Assembly: GCA_029557915.1 (NCBI GenBank)
Contig: JAKQHS010000100.1
Coordinates: 1-40,718, forward strand
Length of the DNA: 40,718 nucleotides
DNA from: Bacteroidota bacterium
GTDB taxonomy: Bacteria; Bacteroidota; Bacteroidia; Chitinophagales; Saprospiraceae
Direction: 5' to 3'
The stretch's first letter is position 1, and every line of letters begins with the position of its first letter. The notes under the pieces are model-generated. The model ran no database searches. It saw only the letters and a list, made by a program, of their open reading frames with translations, and was not told where the DNA came from. Position numbers and translations under genes: made by a program. Below, piece after piece: positions 15,288 to 24,081 of this stretch.

Positions 15288-16946
15288 TTATACGATTTCA
15301 ATTAATTCTTTAGCGTTCTTGATGGCGGCTGCGGTAGGCGGGTTGGTGCTCAGCATGGCGGCGATCGTTTGCACCCGCTCAGCCTTATTGAGTTTTTTCA
15401 CCCGGGCGGTGGTGCGCTCCGCCGATTCATCCTTGTACACAAAATAATGAAGGTCCCCCTTTGCTGCGATCTGTGGCGAATGGGTGATGCAGATCACCTG
15501 GTGATGGACCGAAAGATCTTTCAGGATACGGCCCATTTTCAGGGCCACATCTCCGCCGATCCCGATATCGATTTCATCAAAAATCAAAGTGGGCAGGGGA
15601 ATGGCCTGGGCGACCAGGGATTTGGTCACCAGGTTAAAACGGGCCAGTTCGCCCCCTGAAGCGATTTGTTTTATGGGCAGGAAGGCCCCGCCTTTGTTGG
15701 TGGCCAATAAAAAATCGATCTGGTCCAGACCCGTCTGGTTCAGGGAATCCAATGGGCTGAGTTCAATCCGGACCTGGGTATTTTCCATGGCCAGGGGCCG
15801 CAGCAAAACATAAATTTTTTCAATAAATCCGGGAATGACTTTTTCCCGGCGGGCATGCAATTCCCGGGCTTTACCCAGCAGGGAGGTTTCCTGCTTTTTA
15901 ATTTCCTTTTCGAGGGCGGCCAGTTGTTCTCCCAGGTCCGAGGCCATGTGCAGCCTGGAGGAGAATTGCTGATGAAGGACTATAAGTTCTTCAACGGTTT
16001 TTACCTTGTGTTTTTGACAGAGCCTGAAAAGGGAGGACAGCCTTTCTTCCACCTCGGCCAGCCGTCCGGGGTCCAGGTCAATTTGTTCGCTGATGTTTTT
16101 ACATTCGGCGCTGATGTCTTCCAGTTCAGCAAGGATGGAATGGATCCGGTCCGATATGGATTGCAATCCCCGGTGCACGGATCCAAGCGGGTGCAGGCTC
16201 CGGTCAAGGTCGCTGAGCATGCCGGTCAGGGATCTTTCGTCTTCCGTGAGCGCAAGGTGGATATTCTCAGAGGCGGTCTTTATTTCCCCGGCATGGGCCA
16301 GAGCTTTTTGTTCGGTCTCCAGGGTATCCCATTCACCGGCCACAAGATTCAATTCATCCAGCTCCTTCCACTGGAATTTGATGAATTCGGCTTCCTGTTC
16401 TTCCCTCGTGAGCCGGTCTTTTAAGGCCCGTAGGGTTTCCAGGTTGGTGGTATACCGTTTATACTCCTGTTGATATTCTTCCAGCAAGGCTTTGTTTCCG
16501 GCCAAAGCGTCGATCATCCTGAGCTGGGTGCTCACCTGGTAGATGTCCAGAGTGTCGAATTGCTGGTGGACATCGATGAGGGCGGCACTGAGGGTTTGCA
16601 GAATTTCCAGGGTGACCGGGGTATCGTTGATGAAGGCCCGGGATTTGCCCTGGGGGGAGATTTCCCTGCGGATTACGATCTCATGGTCGAAATCGAGGTC
16701 CTGGGCTTCAAAAAAGGGTTTTAACTCCTCTCCTTTAATCATAAATTCCGCCTCCACCACACATTTGGCCGTCTGATTACCGATCGCCCGGATATCCGCC
16801 CGTTGACCGAGTACCAGGTTGAGGGCCCCGATCAGGATGGATTTACCCGCCCCGGTTTCGCCGGTGATGATGATGAGATTTGGTGAAAACTCCAGCTCAA
16901 CATCCTCAATGATGGCAAAATATTGAATTTTGAGACGGCGGATCAA
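15288..16946 (-). CDS. recN: DNA repair protein RecN
   Basis: RecN is an SMC-like ATPase that acts on double-strand breaks. The 552-residue protein begins with the conserved N-terminus (MIRRLKIQYFAIIEDVELEF in meaning) and Walker A GETGAGKS at 29-36. Two coiled-coil arms occupy about 150-370. An ASGGELAR signature and Walker B LIFDEIDIGIGGD follow near the end, then CITHSPQIA. The start codon is TTG (16944-16946); no ATG is available at the conserved N-terminus. An exact TAnnTTTG element lies about 20 bp upstream. It is the first gene of a probable recN-fabI-porin transcript. Confidence 0.95.
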   Translation of the reverse strand: MIRRLKIQYFAIIEDVELEFSPNLIIITGETGAGKSILIGALNLVLGQRADIRAIGNQTAKCVVEAEFMIKGEELKPFFEAQDLDFDHEIVIRREISPQGKSRAFINDTPVTLEILQTLSAALIDVHQQFDTLDIYQVSTQLRMIDALAGNKALLEEYQQEYKRYTTNLETLRALKDRLTREEQEAEFIKFQWKELDELNLVAGEWDTLETEQKALAHAGEIKTASENIHLALTEDERSLTGMLSDLDRSLHPLGSVHRGLQSISDRIHSILAELEDISAECKNISEQIDLDPGRLAEVEERLSSLFRLCQKHKVKTVEELIVLHQQFSSRLHMASDLGEQLAALEKEIKKQETSLLGKARELHARREKVIPGFIEKIYVLLRPLAMENTQVRIELSPLDSLNQTGLDQIDFLLATNKGGAFLPIKQIASGGELARFNLVTKSLVAQAIPLPTLIFDEIDIGIGGDVALKMGRILKDLSVHHQVICITHSPQIAAKGDLHYFVYKDESAERTTARVKKLNKAERVQTIAAMLSTNPPTAAAIKNAKELIEIV

Positions 16947-16965
16947 GGTATTCCTGGATTTGGGG

Positions 16966-16973
16966 CAAAGGTA
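16966..16973 (-). promoter_or_regulatory. -7 promoter element of recN
   Basis: On the minus strand TACCTTTG matches TAnnTTTG exactly and ends about 19 bp before the TTG start codon, giving a leader of about 13 bases. No LexA-type operator is obvious next to it. Confidence 0.5.
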
Positions 16974-16980
16974 AGGAATA

Positions 16981-17025
16981 GGTGGGAGGTCGAAGACCGG
17001 AGGTGGGTGGTTCGGTGGGTGGAAG
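16981..17025. repeat. Degenerate G-rich repeat in the recN-lpxD divergent space
   Basis: A G-rich run with AGGTGGG twice and related seven-base blocks between them (AGGTCGA, AGACCGG, TGGTTCG). The period-7 reading is weak here, but the position and composition resemble the clearer arrays elsewhere in the window. Confidence 0.35.
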
Positions 17026-17028
17026 TTT

Positions 17029-17063
17029 TTTAGATTTAACTTTCAGTCAAATGTCTAACTTTG
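17029..17063 (+). promoter_or_regulatory. Promoter of lpxD, likely leaderless
   Basis: TAACTTTG (17056-17063) is an exact TAnnTTTG element. TTTAG (17029-17033) lies 22 bp upstream in the -33 position. The ATG of lpxD begins 7 bp after the last G, which is where transcription would start, so the mRNA is probably leaderless or nearly so. Confidence 0.55.
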
Positions 17064-17069
17064 TAGGGA

Positions 17070-18092
17070 ATGAAGACCAGCGCAAGGGAATTGGCTGAAT
17101 TTTTACATGCCACCATCGATGGGGATCCGGATATTGAGGTCACTCATCCCAGTAAAATCGAAGAAGCGGGTCCGGGCAGCATCAGTTTTATAGGTAACCC
17201 CAAATATGAATCCTTCGCGTATACGACCCGGGCATCCATCCTGGTCGTCCCCAATGAATTTAAAGCCCAACGGCCCCTGCAGGCAACCCTGCTCCGGGTG
17301 GACAATGTCTACCAAAGCCTGGGCAACCTGCTGAGCCGGTTTGAAAACAATGGCCATCCGGTAGGGATTTCTGACCAGGCCAGTATCGATGAGACCGTCA
17401 GCCTGGGAGCCGGTGTTGCTGTCGGCCCGCTATCGGTGATCGAAAAAAATGCCGTGATCGGTGCGGGCTCCCTGATCTATGCCCAGGTTTATATCGGGGA
17501 ACAGGTGACCATCGGCCGGGATTGCACTATTTATCCGGGCGTAAAAATCTATGCAGGCTGCAAGGTCGGGGACCGTTGCGTGATCCACAGCAATACGGTG
17601 ATCGGCAGCGACGGTTTTGGTTTTGTACCAAACCCGGAAGGCCGGATGGAAAAAATACCCCAACTTGGCAATGTAGAACTGGGGGATGAAGTCGAAATCG
17701 GTTCTGGATGCACGATCGACAGGGCTACCATGGGCAGTACCCGCATCGGTAAGGGTTGCAAACTGGACAACCTGATCCAGATCGCGCACAACGTGGAGAT
17801 CGGCGAGCATACCGTGATCGCGGCACAGGCCGGCATTGCCGGGAGCACCAAGATCGGGGCCCGTTGCATGATCGGGGGCCAGGTAGGCATTGCGGGGCAC
17901 CTGCGCATTCCGGACGGTACCCAGATCCAGGCGCAGAGCGGGATCATGTCGGCGCCTTCCGAACCCAATCAAAAATTATTCGGTTACCCGGCCATTTCCT
18001 ATCACGATTATCTCAGGGCTTATGCCCTTTTCAGAAAGCTTCCTGATCTTGAACAGCGGTTGCGTGACCTTGAAAAAAAATCCGGAGAATAA
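17070..18092 (+). CDS. lpxD: UDP-3-O-(3-hydroxyacyl)glucosamine N-acyltransferase
   Basis: LpxD catalyses the third step of lipid A synthesis, adding a hydroxyacyl chain from ACP to the amino group. The 340-residue protein has an N-terminal uridine-binding domain (about 1-100, with [10 protein letters not shown]), a left-handed beta-helix built from hexapeptide repeats (about 105-310), and a short C-terminal helical tail. The catalytic histidine is H240 in QIAHNVEIG. It opens the lipid A gene block and has its own strong promoter-like sequence; lpxC follows after 158 bp with another promoter. Confidence 0.96.
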   Translation: MKTSARELAEFLHATIDGDPDIEVTHPSKIEEAGPGSISFIGNPKYESFAYTTRASILVVPNEFKAQRPLQATLLRVDNVYQSLGNLLSRFENNGHPVGISDQASIDETVSLGAGVAVGPLSVIEKNAVIGAGSLIYAQVYIGEQVTIGRDCTIYPGVKIYAGCKVGDRCVIHSNTVIGSDGFGFVPNPEGRMEKIPQLGNVELGDEVEIGSGCTIDRATMGSTRIGKGCKLDNLIQIAHNVEIGEHTVIAAQAGIAGSTKIGARCMIGGQVGIAGHLRIPDGTQIQAQSGIMSAPSEPNQKLFGYPAISYHDYLRAYALFRKLPDLEQRLRDLEKKSGE

Positions 18093-18131
18093 TTTATTGA
18101 TCGTTTTGATCTTCCTTTCCGTATAAACTTC

Positions 18132-18164
18132 TTTAGAAACCTAATAGTTTTTAACTTAATTTTG
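18132..18164 (+). promoter_or_regulatory. Promoter of the lpxC-fabZ gene
   Basis: TAATTTTG (18157-18164) is an exact TAnnTTTG -7 element. TTTAG (18132-18136) lies 20 bp upstream, the same -33 sequence as before lpxD. Transcription from here would leave a leader of about 80 bases before the ATG at 18251. Confidence 0.55.
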
Positions 18165-18185
18165 CATTCCCTGGCTGGTAATAAG

Positions 18186-18223
18186 GCATAGGTCATCGCC
18201 TGGCGACCGTTTATAACCTATCC
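18186..18223 (+). promoter_or_regulatory. Possible stem-loop in the lpxC leader
   Basis: ATAGGT and ACCTAT flank a region containing CGCCTGGCG, so the roughly 80-base leader can form a nested stem-loop. It does not end in a T run and is therefore not a simple terminator. A regulatory role is conjecture. Confidence 0.3.
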
Positions 18224-18250
18224 GACAACCAGACAGAGAAAGACATTAAC

Positions 18251-19651
18251 ATGAAGCAGTGTACGATAGCCAGGGATGCGGTTTTTGGAGGCATTGGATT
18301 ACATACCGGAAAAAGCGCCACCATGACGATCCGTCCGGCCCCGGTGAATCATGGGATCCGGTTTCAACGCATTGACCTCAAGGATTCACCCATCCTGCCT
18401 GCCGATGTCAACCGCGTAATCTCCACTAACCGGGGCACGACCATCAAATCCGGCGATGCCCAGGTGAGTACGGTCGAACATATCCTTTCCGCCCTCGCCG
18501 GCATGGGAATAGACAATGTGCTGATCGAGATTGACGGGCCTGAAGTCCCTATCATGGATGGCAGTTCAAAGCCCTTTACCGACGCTTTTATCCAGGCAGG
18601 GATTACCGTTCAGGAACTGGAAAAGGATTACCTAGAACTGACCGAAACGGTGGCTTTCAAGGATGAACTGAGCGGCACGGAGCTGATCGCCGTTCCTTCG
18701 GACAAGTTTGAAGTGACCGCTATGATCGATTTCCGGTCCCCTTTCCTCGGACAACAATATGCAAGCCTGAACGACCTCTCGGAATATGAAAAAGAAATCG
18801 CCCCCTGCAGGACTTTTGTATTTCTCCGGGAAATAGAGAAGCTGGCCAATGAAAACCTCATCAAGGGGGGAGACCTGAACAACGCCATCGTGATCGTGGA
18901 CCGCATGATGACCCAGCCGGAACTGGACGACCTGGCTCAGAAACTCAATAAACCGTCCATCCAGGTGGAAAAGGAGGGTATCCTGAACACGGTCGAACTG
19001 CAGTTTTCCAATGAAGCCGCGCGGCATAAGGTGCTGGACATCATCGGGGACCTTGCCCTCGTCGGCAAGCCTATCAAAGCGAAAATCCTGGCCAACAAAC
19101 CCGGTCATACCGCGAATGTGGAATTTGCCAAACTGCTTAAAAAAAAGTACAATGAAAACCGGAAACTCAAAGGCAAACCCAATTACAATCCGGATGAAAC
19201 GCCTTTGATGGATACCGAAAGGATCCAGAAACTGCTGCCGCACCGGCATCCTTTTCTGCTGATCGATAAAATCATCGAACTGAGTGACCAGCACGTGGTA
19301 GGGGTGAAAAACATCACCTTTACGGAGGCCTGTTTCGCCGGCCACTTCCCCGGTAACCCGGTTTTTCCGGGTGTGCTCCAGATCGAAGCGCTCGCCCAGA
19401 CCGGGGGTATCCTGGCCATTTCGCAGCAACCCGATCCGGGCAACTGGGATACTTATTTTATCAAGATCGAAAACACTAAATTTAAAAATAAGGTGATGCC
19501 GGGAGATACGCTGATCCTGAAGATGGAGCTGATGTCTCCGATCCGAAGGGGTATCGTACAGATGCTTGGTACTGCCTATGTGGGAAATAAAATTGTTTCT
19601 GAGGGCGAATTGACCGCCCAGATCGTCAGAAGAGAATCAAACCCAACATAA
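18251..19651 (+). CDS. lpxC: Bifunctional LpxC deacetylase / FabZ dehydratase
   Basis: A fusion of two enzymes, standard in Bacteroidota. Residues 1-300 are LpxC, the zinc UDP-3-O-acyl-GlcNAc deacetylase and first committed step of lipid A synthesis, with H77 in STVEHILSAL, H259 and D263 in the HKVLDIIGD segment, and H286. A charged linker (about 300-320) leads to FabZ, the 3-hydroxyacyl-ACP dehydratase of fatty-acid synthesis, with H331 in LPHRHPF and E379 in FPGVLQIEALAQ. The fusion ties the shared hydroxyacyl-ACP pool to both pathways. lpxA starts 2 bp after its stop. Confidence 0.96.
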   Translation: MKQCTIARDAVFGGIGLHTGKSATMTIRPAPVNHGIRFQRIDLKDSPILPADVNRVISTNRGTTIKSGDAQVSTVEHILSALAGMGIDNVLIEIDGPEVPIMDGSSKPFTDAFIQAGITVQELEKDYLELTETVAFKDELSGTELIAVPSDKFEVTAMIDFRSPFLGQQYASLNDLSEYEKEIAPCRTFVFLREIEKLANENLIKGGDLNNAIVIVDRMMTQPELDDLAQKLNKPSIQVEKEGILNTVELQFSNEAARHKVLDIIGDLALVGKPIKAKILANKPGHTANVEFAKLLKKKYNENRKLKGKPNYNPDETPLMDTERIQKLLPHRHPFLLIDKIIELSDQHVVGVKNITFTEACFAGHFPGNPVFPGVLQIEALAQTGGILAISQQPDPGNWDTYFIKIENTKFKNKVMPGDTLILKMELMSPIRRGIVQMLGTAYVGNKIVSEGELTAQIVRRESNPT

Positions 19652-19653
19652 CC

Positions 19654-20469
19654 ATGGACATCGTGACCCAATATCAGCTGAATGTAGTCCATCCGCAGGC
19701 GCGGATCGGAAAAAATGTGCATATCTCGCCTTTTGTTACGATCGAAGGGGATGTGGAGATCGGGGACAATTGCTGGATCGGTCCCAACGCTTGCATTCTG
19801 GACGGCACCCGGCTCGGTGAAAACTGCAGGGTTTTCCCGGGGGCCGTGGTCGGGGCAGTTCCCCAGGACCTCAAATACAGCGGCGAACAATCCATTCTCG
19901 AAATAGGCAACAATGTAACCATCCGGGAATATTGTACGCTCAACCGGGGTACCAAAGCCAACTGGACGACCACCATCAAGGACAATTGCCTGTTGATGGC
20001 TTATGTACATGTGGCCCACGATTGTGTGCTGGAAGAAAATGTAATCCTGGCCAATAATGTCAACCTGGCCGGCCATATCCATGTCGGCAAATATGCAGTC
20101 CTGGGCGGCCTGTCGGCGGTGCACCAGTTTGTAAAAATCGGGGACCATTCCATGATTGGAGGGGGATCCCTGGTCCGTAAAGATGTTCCGCCTTTTGTAA
20201 AAGCGGCCCGCGAGCCCATTTCCTATGCGGGGATCAATGCGGTAGGGCTCAAGCGGAGAGGCTTTTCAACCGATTCCATCAAAATCATCCAGGACAGTTA
20301 CCGCATTCTTTTTGTGAAAGGGTACAATACCTCCCAGGCCCTGGAAATCATCGAAAAGCAGATACCCGATTCACCCGAAAGAGCGAGGATTTTGGAATTT
20401 GTCAAAACCTCGGAAAGGGGGATCATGAAAGGGTTCCGGCAGATCAACGGCAATGGAAGTAAGGATTGA
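19654..20469 (+). CDS. lpxA: Acyl-ACP--UDP-N-acetylglucosamine O-acyltransferase
   Basis: LpxA performs the first acylation in lipid A synthesis. The 271-residue protein has an N-terminal left-handed beta-helix of hexapeptide repeats (about 12-190), the catalytic histidine H122 in VHVAHDC, the NLAGHIHVG and GGLSAVHQF segments, and a C-terminal helical domain with GLKRRGFS. It is in the usual Bacteroidota order, directly after lpxC-fabZ. The start of the ABC ATPase gene lies within its last codons (17 bp overlap), so translation is probably coupled. Confidence 0.96.
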   Translation: MDIVTQYQLNVVHPQARIGKNVHISPFVTIEGDVEIGDNCWIGPNACILDGTRLGENCRVFPGAVVGAVPQDLKYSGEQSILEIGNNVTIREYCTLNRGTKANWTTTIKDNCLLMAYVHVAHDCVLEENVILANNVNLAGHIHVGKYAVLGGLSAVHQFVKIGDHSMIGGGSLVRKDVPPFVKAAREPISYAGINAVGLKRRGFSTDSIKIIQDSYRILFVKGYNTSQALEIIEKQIPDSPERARILEFVKTSERGIMKGFRQINGNGSKD

Positions 20470-21070
20470 TCGCCTGTCCAAAAGATACCAGCACGGATGG
20501 GTTTTCCGCGATTTGACCCATGACTTCAGGAACCACCAGTGCTACGGCATCGCGGGCCGCAACGGGAGCGGCAAATCCACGTTTTTAAAAATCATTTCAG
20601 GCCTTTTGTCAGCCACCCGGGGAGAGGTCAATTATCACCTGGGGGGCCAAACCGTTTCGAGGGAAAACATCTATCAGGAGGTGAATGTGGCCGCCCCATA
20701 TACCGATTTGATCGAAGAATTCACTCTGAGGGAGATGGTCCGCTTCCATTGCCGCTTCAAGCCCTTGAGCGTTGACAGGGCGGAGGACTGGATTGAAATG
20801 ACCGGACTCTCCAGGGCGGCGGACCGGCCCTTGGCTTTTTATTCCTCCGGCATGAAACAAAAAGTCAAACTGGCGCTGGCCATGTATTCCCGGGGATCGC
20901 TCCTGCTGCTGGATGAACCTACCTCGAACCTGGATGACAATGCCCGGTCCTGGTTCTTTGACCATCTGGAAAAACAAAAAGGGAACAAAACGGTCTTTAT
21001 CGCCTCCAATGAAGCGGAAGACTTCAGGATGTGTGAGGAAGTGATTCGGCTGGACGCAACGACTCCTTAA
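20453..21070 (+). CDS. ABC transporter ATP-binding protein
   Basis: A stand-alone nucleotide-binding domain of 205 residues: Walker A GRNGSGKST (35-43), an ABC signature reading YSSGMKQK, and Walker B LLLLDEP followed by the D-loop TSNLD. No membrane partner is encoded nearby, and the length is close to CcmA-type subunits. The position after lpxA suggests a link to envelope lipid or cell-surface traffic, which is inference. It overlaps lpxA by 17 bp at its start and the convergent MerR gene by 47 bp at its end. Confidence 0.88.
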   Translation: MEVRIDRLSKRYQHGWVFRDLTHDFRNHQCYGIAGRNGSGKSTFLKIISGLLSATRGEVNYHLGGQTVSRENIYQEVNVAAPYTDLIEEFTLREMVRFHCRFKPLSVDRAEDWIEMTGLSRAADRPLAFYSSGMKQKVKLALAMYSRGSLLLLDEPTSNLDDNARSWFFDHLEKQKGNKTVFIASNEAEDFRMCEEVIRLDATTP

Positions 21071-21395
21071 ATCGGAGCATCTCATTTTTAAGATGAATCA
21101 GCTTTTGCAGCACCGCCTGTTTTTGTTTGAGCAGGTCCTTGTTTTGGCGGATTTCATTCTTGGCCCCTTCGATGGTGAATCCCCGGTTTTTGACCAGGTC
21201 AAAAATGAGTTGAAGCTGGTCGATGTTTTCTTTGGTAAACCTACGGTCCCCCTTGCTGTTTTTATGCGGCTTGAGGATGCTGAACTCGGATTCCCAATAG
21301 CGGATCAGAGATTTTGACACCCCAAACATATCGGCGATTTCACCAATGCTGTAGTAGAGCTTTTCATCTTTGAGCGCTGGAAGCATATTCAACAA
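21024..21395 (-). CDS. MerR-family transcriptional regulator
   Basis: A short MerR-type regulator of 123 residues. The winged helix-turn-helix spans about 13-80, with YYSIGEIADMFGVSKSLIRYWE as recognition region in two parts and the RRFT wing. A C-terminal coiled coil (about 85-115) would dimerise it; no effector-binding domain or metal-binding cysteines are seen. Proteins of this type are common single-copy genes in Bacteroidota, and their target is not known to me. The start could also be the ATG three codons in. The last 47 bp overlap the 3' end of the ABC ATPase gene on the other strand. Confidence 0.88.
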   Translation of the reverse strand: MLNMLPALKDEKLYYSIGEIADMFGVSKSLIRYWESEFSILKPHKNSKGDRRFTKENIDQLQLIFDLVKNRGFTIEGAKNEIRQNKDLLKQKQAVLQKLIHLKNEMLRFKESLRPAESLPHTS

Positions 21396-21420
21396 AACGG
21401 ATTAATAATGATCTACGGTA

Positions 21421-21428
21421 CAAAACTA
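21421..21428 (-). promoter_or_regulatory. -7 promoter element of the MerR gene
   Basis: On the minus strand TAGTTTTG matches TAnnTTTG exactly, 25 bp before the start codon. No clear -33 box is seen. The 177-bp space to gatB otherwise holds nothing I can name. Confidence 0.45.
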
Positions 21429-21572
21429 CGATCTAAATGTAAGAAAAAAGCCTTTCTCTTTTTTTCTGGTTTTGATTCCCGGAATGGTATATTTTAAAGT
21501 TGGCGGATAATTAATTGTTTATTTCCTCCCTGAACTCCTTGCGAAAAACTCCGCGACCTCTTTTGGGCCGGC

Positions 21573-23015
21573 TCAACCGGCCAGGTAACGGTTCAGGGCC
21601 TCCTGGACCTCCTTGACAGGAATGCCTGGAAATTTCTTTTTTATTTCCCCCAGGAAAAAACCAAGCAGCTTTTTCTTCCCCTTTTTAAACTCGTCCGCTT
21701 CAACCGGGAAAGAGGAAAAAAGATCCTCCACAACCCCGGGGATATCAAATTGCCGGGCGGCGTCCAGTTTTTCTTTCACCAGGTCTTCCAGGGAAGCTTG
21801 GGAGGAGGTCGTTATTTGAATCCAGACCTCCTGGGCCTGCTGAAGGTTGAGCACGCCAAGCCGAACCTGGGAAAGGAGGAAGCCCAGCGACTTCACTCCG
21901 AAGGGCAGCTCGCCGATCTTTTTATTTTGTTCCCTGAGCCAGGGCAGCATGGTCTGGATGAGCCAGTTGGCCGCGGATTTGTTAAGCGCAGGCTCTTCCT
22001 GTACCAGTTCCACATAATATCGCGCCACCTCGGGATCCTCCGCCAATACCTGGGCATCCGCCAGGGAGAGGTTTTTTTCCCGGGTGAAAAGCCGGAGATA
22101 TTCCGAAGGCAGGGTGGGAATACTGTTTCTCCAGGTATCCAGCTGGGCCTGGCTGATCTTTATTGGAGGCAGGTCGGGATCCGGAAAATAACGGTAATCG
22201 TGGGCGCTTTCCTTTTGGCGAATGGGGACCGTGACGCCTTCTTCGGGTACAAATTGCATGGTCTGCCTCACCACGGCCTGTCCCGCTTCCCACAGGGCGA
22301 TTTGCCTGGCTGATTCAAACTCAATCGCCTTCCGGGCAAAACGGCGGGAGTTGATGTTCTTGACCTCGCACCTCTCCCTGTATTCTTCCGAACCGGACGG
22401 GCGAACGGATACGTTGACGTCACAACGCATGGACCCTTCTTCCATATTGGCATCCGAGATATCCAGGTAACGGACCAGGCGCTGCAGGTCGGTCAGGAAA
22501 ACGGTCACTTCTTCCGCCGTCCTGAAATCGGGTTCCGTGACCATTTCGAGGAGGGGTACGCCGGCGCGGTTGAGATCGATCCTGGACCACACCGGATCCG
22601 TGTCGTGCACGGATTTGCCGGCATCTTCTTCCATATGGATATGATGGATCCGGATGGTTTTGGACCCCTGGCTGGTCTCCAGGTCCATGCGGCCTCCCAG
22701 GCATACCGGGCTGGCCTGCTGCGAGATCTGGTAGCCTTTCGGGAGGTCAGGGTAAAAATATTGTTTGCGTTCAAACCAGGAATGGGTGTTGATGGTGCAA
22801 TCCAGGGCCAGGCCAAGCCTCACGGCCGATTCCACCTGTTTGCCGTTTGGCAGCGGGAGGGTACCCGGGTGAGCCAGGGAGACATAACCCGTCTGGGTGT
22901 TGGCTTCAGTGGAAAAGCGGGCAGGGTCATCGCAAAACGCTTTGGTGAGCGTATTGAGCTGGATGTGGATCTCGAGTCCGATAATGGTTTCCCAGGAGGA
23001 GGTGCTATTCGTCAT
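21573..23015 (-). CDS. gatB: Asp-tRNA(Asn)/Glu-tRNA(Gln) amidotransferase subunit B
   Basis: GatB is the kinase/tRNA-binding subunit of the GatCAB complex, which converts Glu-tRNA(Gln) or Asp-tRNA(Asn) to the amide form. The 480-residue chain contains the conserved N-terminal blocks (GLEIHIQL, SRIDLNRAGVPLLEMVTEPD in parts, MRCDVNVSVRP, EVKNINS) and the C-terminal YqeY-like helical domain. The cysteines that bind zinc in some GatB proteins are not apparent. gatA and gatC are not in the window. It starts 17 bp after the DUF3667 gene on the same strand. Confidence 0.96.
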   Translation of the reverse strand: MTNSTSSWETIIGLEIHIQLNTLTKAFCDDPARFSTEANTQTGYVSLAHPGTLPLPNGKQVESAVRLGLALDCTINTHSWFERKQYFYPDLPKGYQISQQASPVCLGGRMDLETSQGSKTIRIHHIHMEEDAGKSVHDTDPVWSRIDLNRAGVPLLEMVTEPDFRTAEEVTVFLTDLQRLVRYLDISDANMEEGSMRCDVNVSVRPSGSEEYRERCEVKNINSRRFARKAIEFESARQIALWEAGQAVVRQTMQFVPEEGVTVPIRQKESAHDYRYFPDPDLPPIKISQAQLDTWRNSIPTLPSEYLRLFTREKNLSLADAQVLAEDPEVARYYVELVQEEPALNKSAANWLIQTMLPWLREQNKKIGELPFGVKSLGFLLSQVRLGVLNLQQAQEVWIQITTSSQASLEDLVKEKLDAARQFDIPGVVEDLFSSFPVEADEFKKGKKKLLGFFLGEIKKKFPGIPVKEVQEALNRYLAG

Positions 23016-23032
23016 GAAAAAGGGGTCAGCGA

Positions 23033-24040
23033 TTAATAAAATCCAAAACTGATCAGGGCCGTAAAGAAAATAAAAAAGGAAAATAAAACCAGGTAGGCCA
23101 GGCCCAGGGTAAAGAATTTGAACACCGACCGGATGATCCCCTGGCGGTAATAACGGATCCAGGCTATCAGACCATACAGGATGACGGTCACCATGACCGG
23201 CAGCCAGAAGAATTCAATAAAGTCCCTGAACAAAAGGACCAGCAAGGACACGATCAAGAAAGAAAACGCGTGCCAGTGATACAGGAAAAAAAGGTGTTCG
23301 ATCAGGTACCTTTTTCCCCGCAAAAACTGGACTTTCATAAAAAGGGCGAGGATGGGGATCATCACAATCATCATCCAGCTGAAATTGCCAATGATAAACC
23401 GGAACATGCCTTTCGGGTCAAGCATAAATTTTTTGGCCTGCCCCACCATCAGCGTCGTCCAGAAGGAGCTGATATCATATTTTGCCGTAATGGAATCTAT
23501 GGGCAGCAGGACCACATCTTCGGGATCCAGATTTTGAAAGCCCAGGACACTGATCCTGCGGGTGCCAATGCTGTCCGGCCCTGGGGCGTTTGAAGTATCG
23601 ATATTGAACCAGCTCATCAGGCTGTCGATAGCCATCCTGGATACCCGGGTCTGCCCCGACTCGGCATGCCGCGCCAGTTCCGTCCTGATCTTGTGCCGGG
23701 TGAGGATGTCGTTGGTCTGGTTGTTGACTTCATCAAAGATCCGGTCGTAAGGAATCAAACCGCTCAATACCCCGAGATGGATCACCAGGAGGAAAAAGAA
23801 AAACCGGAGGGGATGGTAATACCTTTTGCGCAGGCCATTAAAATAGTCGATGGTCAACTGGCCCGGGATCCAGATCTTTTTCAGGGTCCTGAAAAAACTG
23901 GAATCCAATGAAAGTACATGGTCAAAAAAATCGCTCAGGAATTCCCTGACCGTTGGTTTGTCCGCGCCAAAAGTCTGTCCGCACGACGAACAGTATTTCG
24001 CGTCCGTGGTTTCTCTGTAATTGCAGTTGGGGCAAACCAT
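23033..24040 (-). CDS. DUF3667-type zinc-ribbon membrane protein
   Basis: A 335-residue protein with an N-terminal zinc ribbon (C3, C6, C17, C20) followed by a conserved soluble segment (TVREFLSDFFDHVLSLD ... GLRKRYYHPLRF) and five or so hydrophobic helices, the first near 76-95 and the rest after about 215. This is the DUF3667 layout found in Bacteroidota. A long loop between the first two helices is predicted. Function is unknown. It lies between the M23 peptidase gene (41 bp) and gatB (17 bp) on one strand and is probably co-transcribed with both. Confidence 0.8.
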   Translation of the reverse strand: MVCPNCNYRETTDAKYCSSCGQTFGADKPTVREFLSDFFDHVLSLDSSFFRTLKKIWIPGQLTIDYFNGLRKRYYHPLRFFFFLLVIHLGVLSGLIPYDRIFDEVNNQTNDILTRHKIRTELARHAESGQTRVSRMAIDSLMSWFNIDTSNAPGPDSIGTRRISVLGFQNLDPEDVVLLPIDSITAKYDISSFWTTLMVGQAKKFMLDPKGMFRFIIGNFSWMMIVMIPILALFMKVQFLRGKRYLIEHLFFLYHWHAFSFLIVSLLVLLFRDFIEFFWLPVMVTVILYGLIAWIRYYRQGIIRSVFKFFTLGLAYLVLFSFFIFFTALISFGFY

Positions 24041-24081
24041 GTCGGGTTGCCAAAGATAAGAAGCTTTTCAGGGCCGGCTGC

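Noticed and set aside
16944-16946. An ATG start for recN
   Set aside because: No in-frame ATG lies at the conserved N-terminus; TTG fits the family alignment and the promoter spacing.
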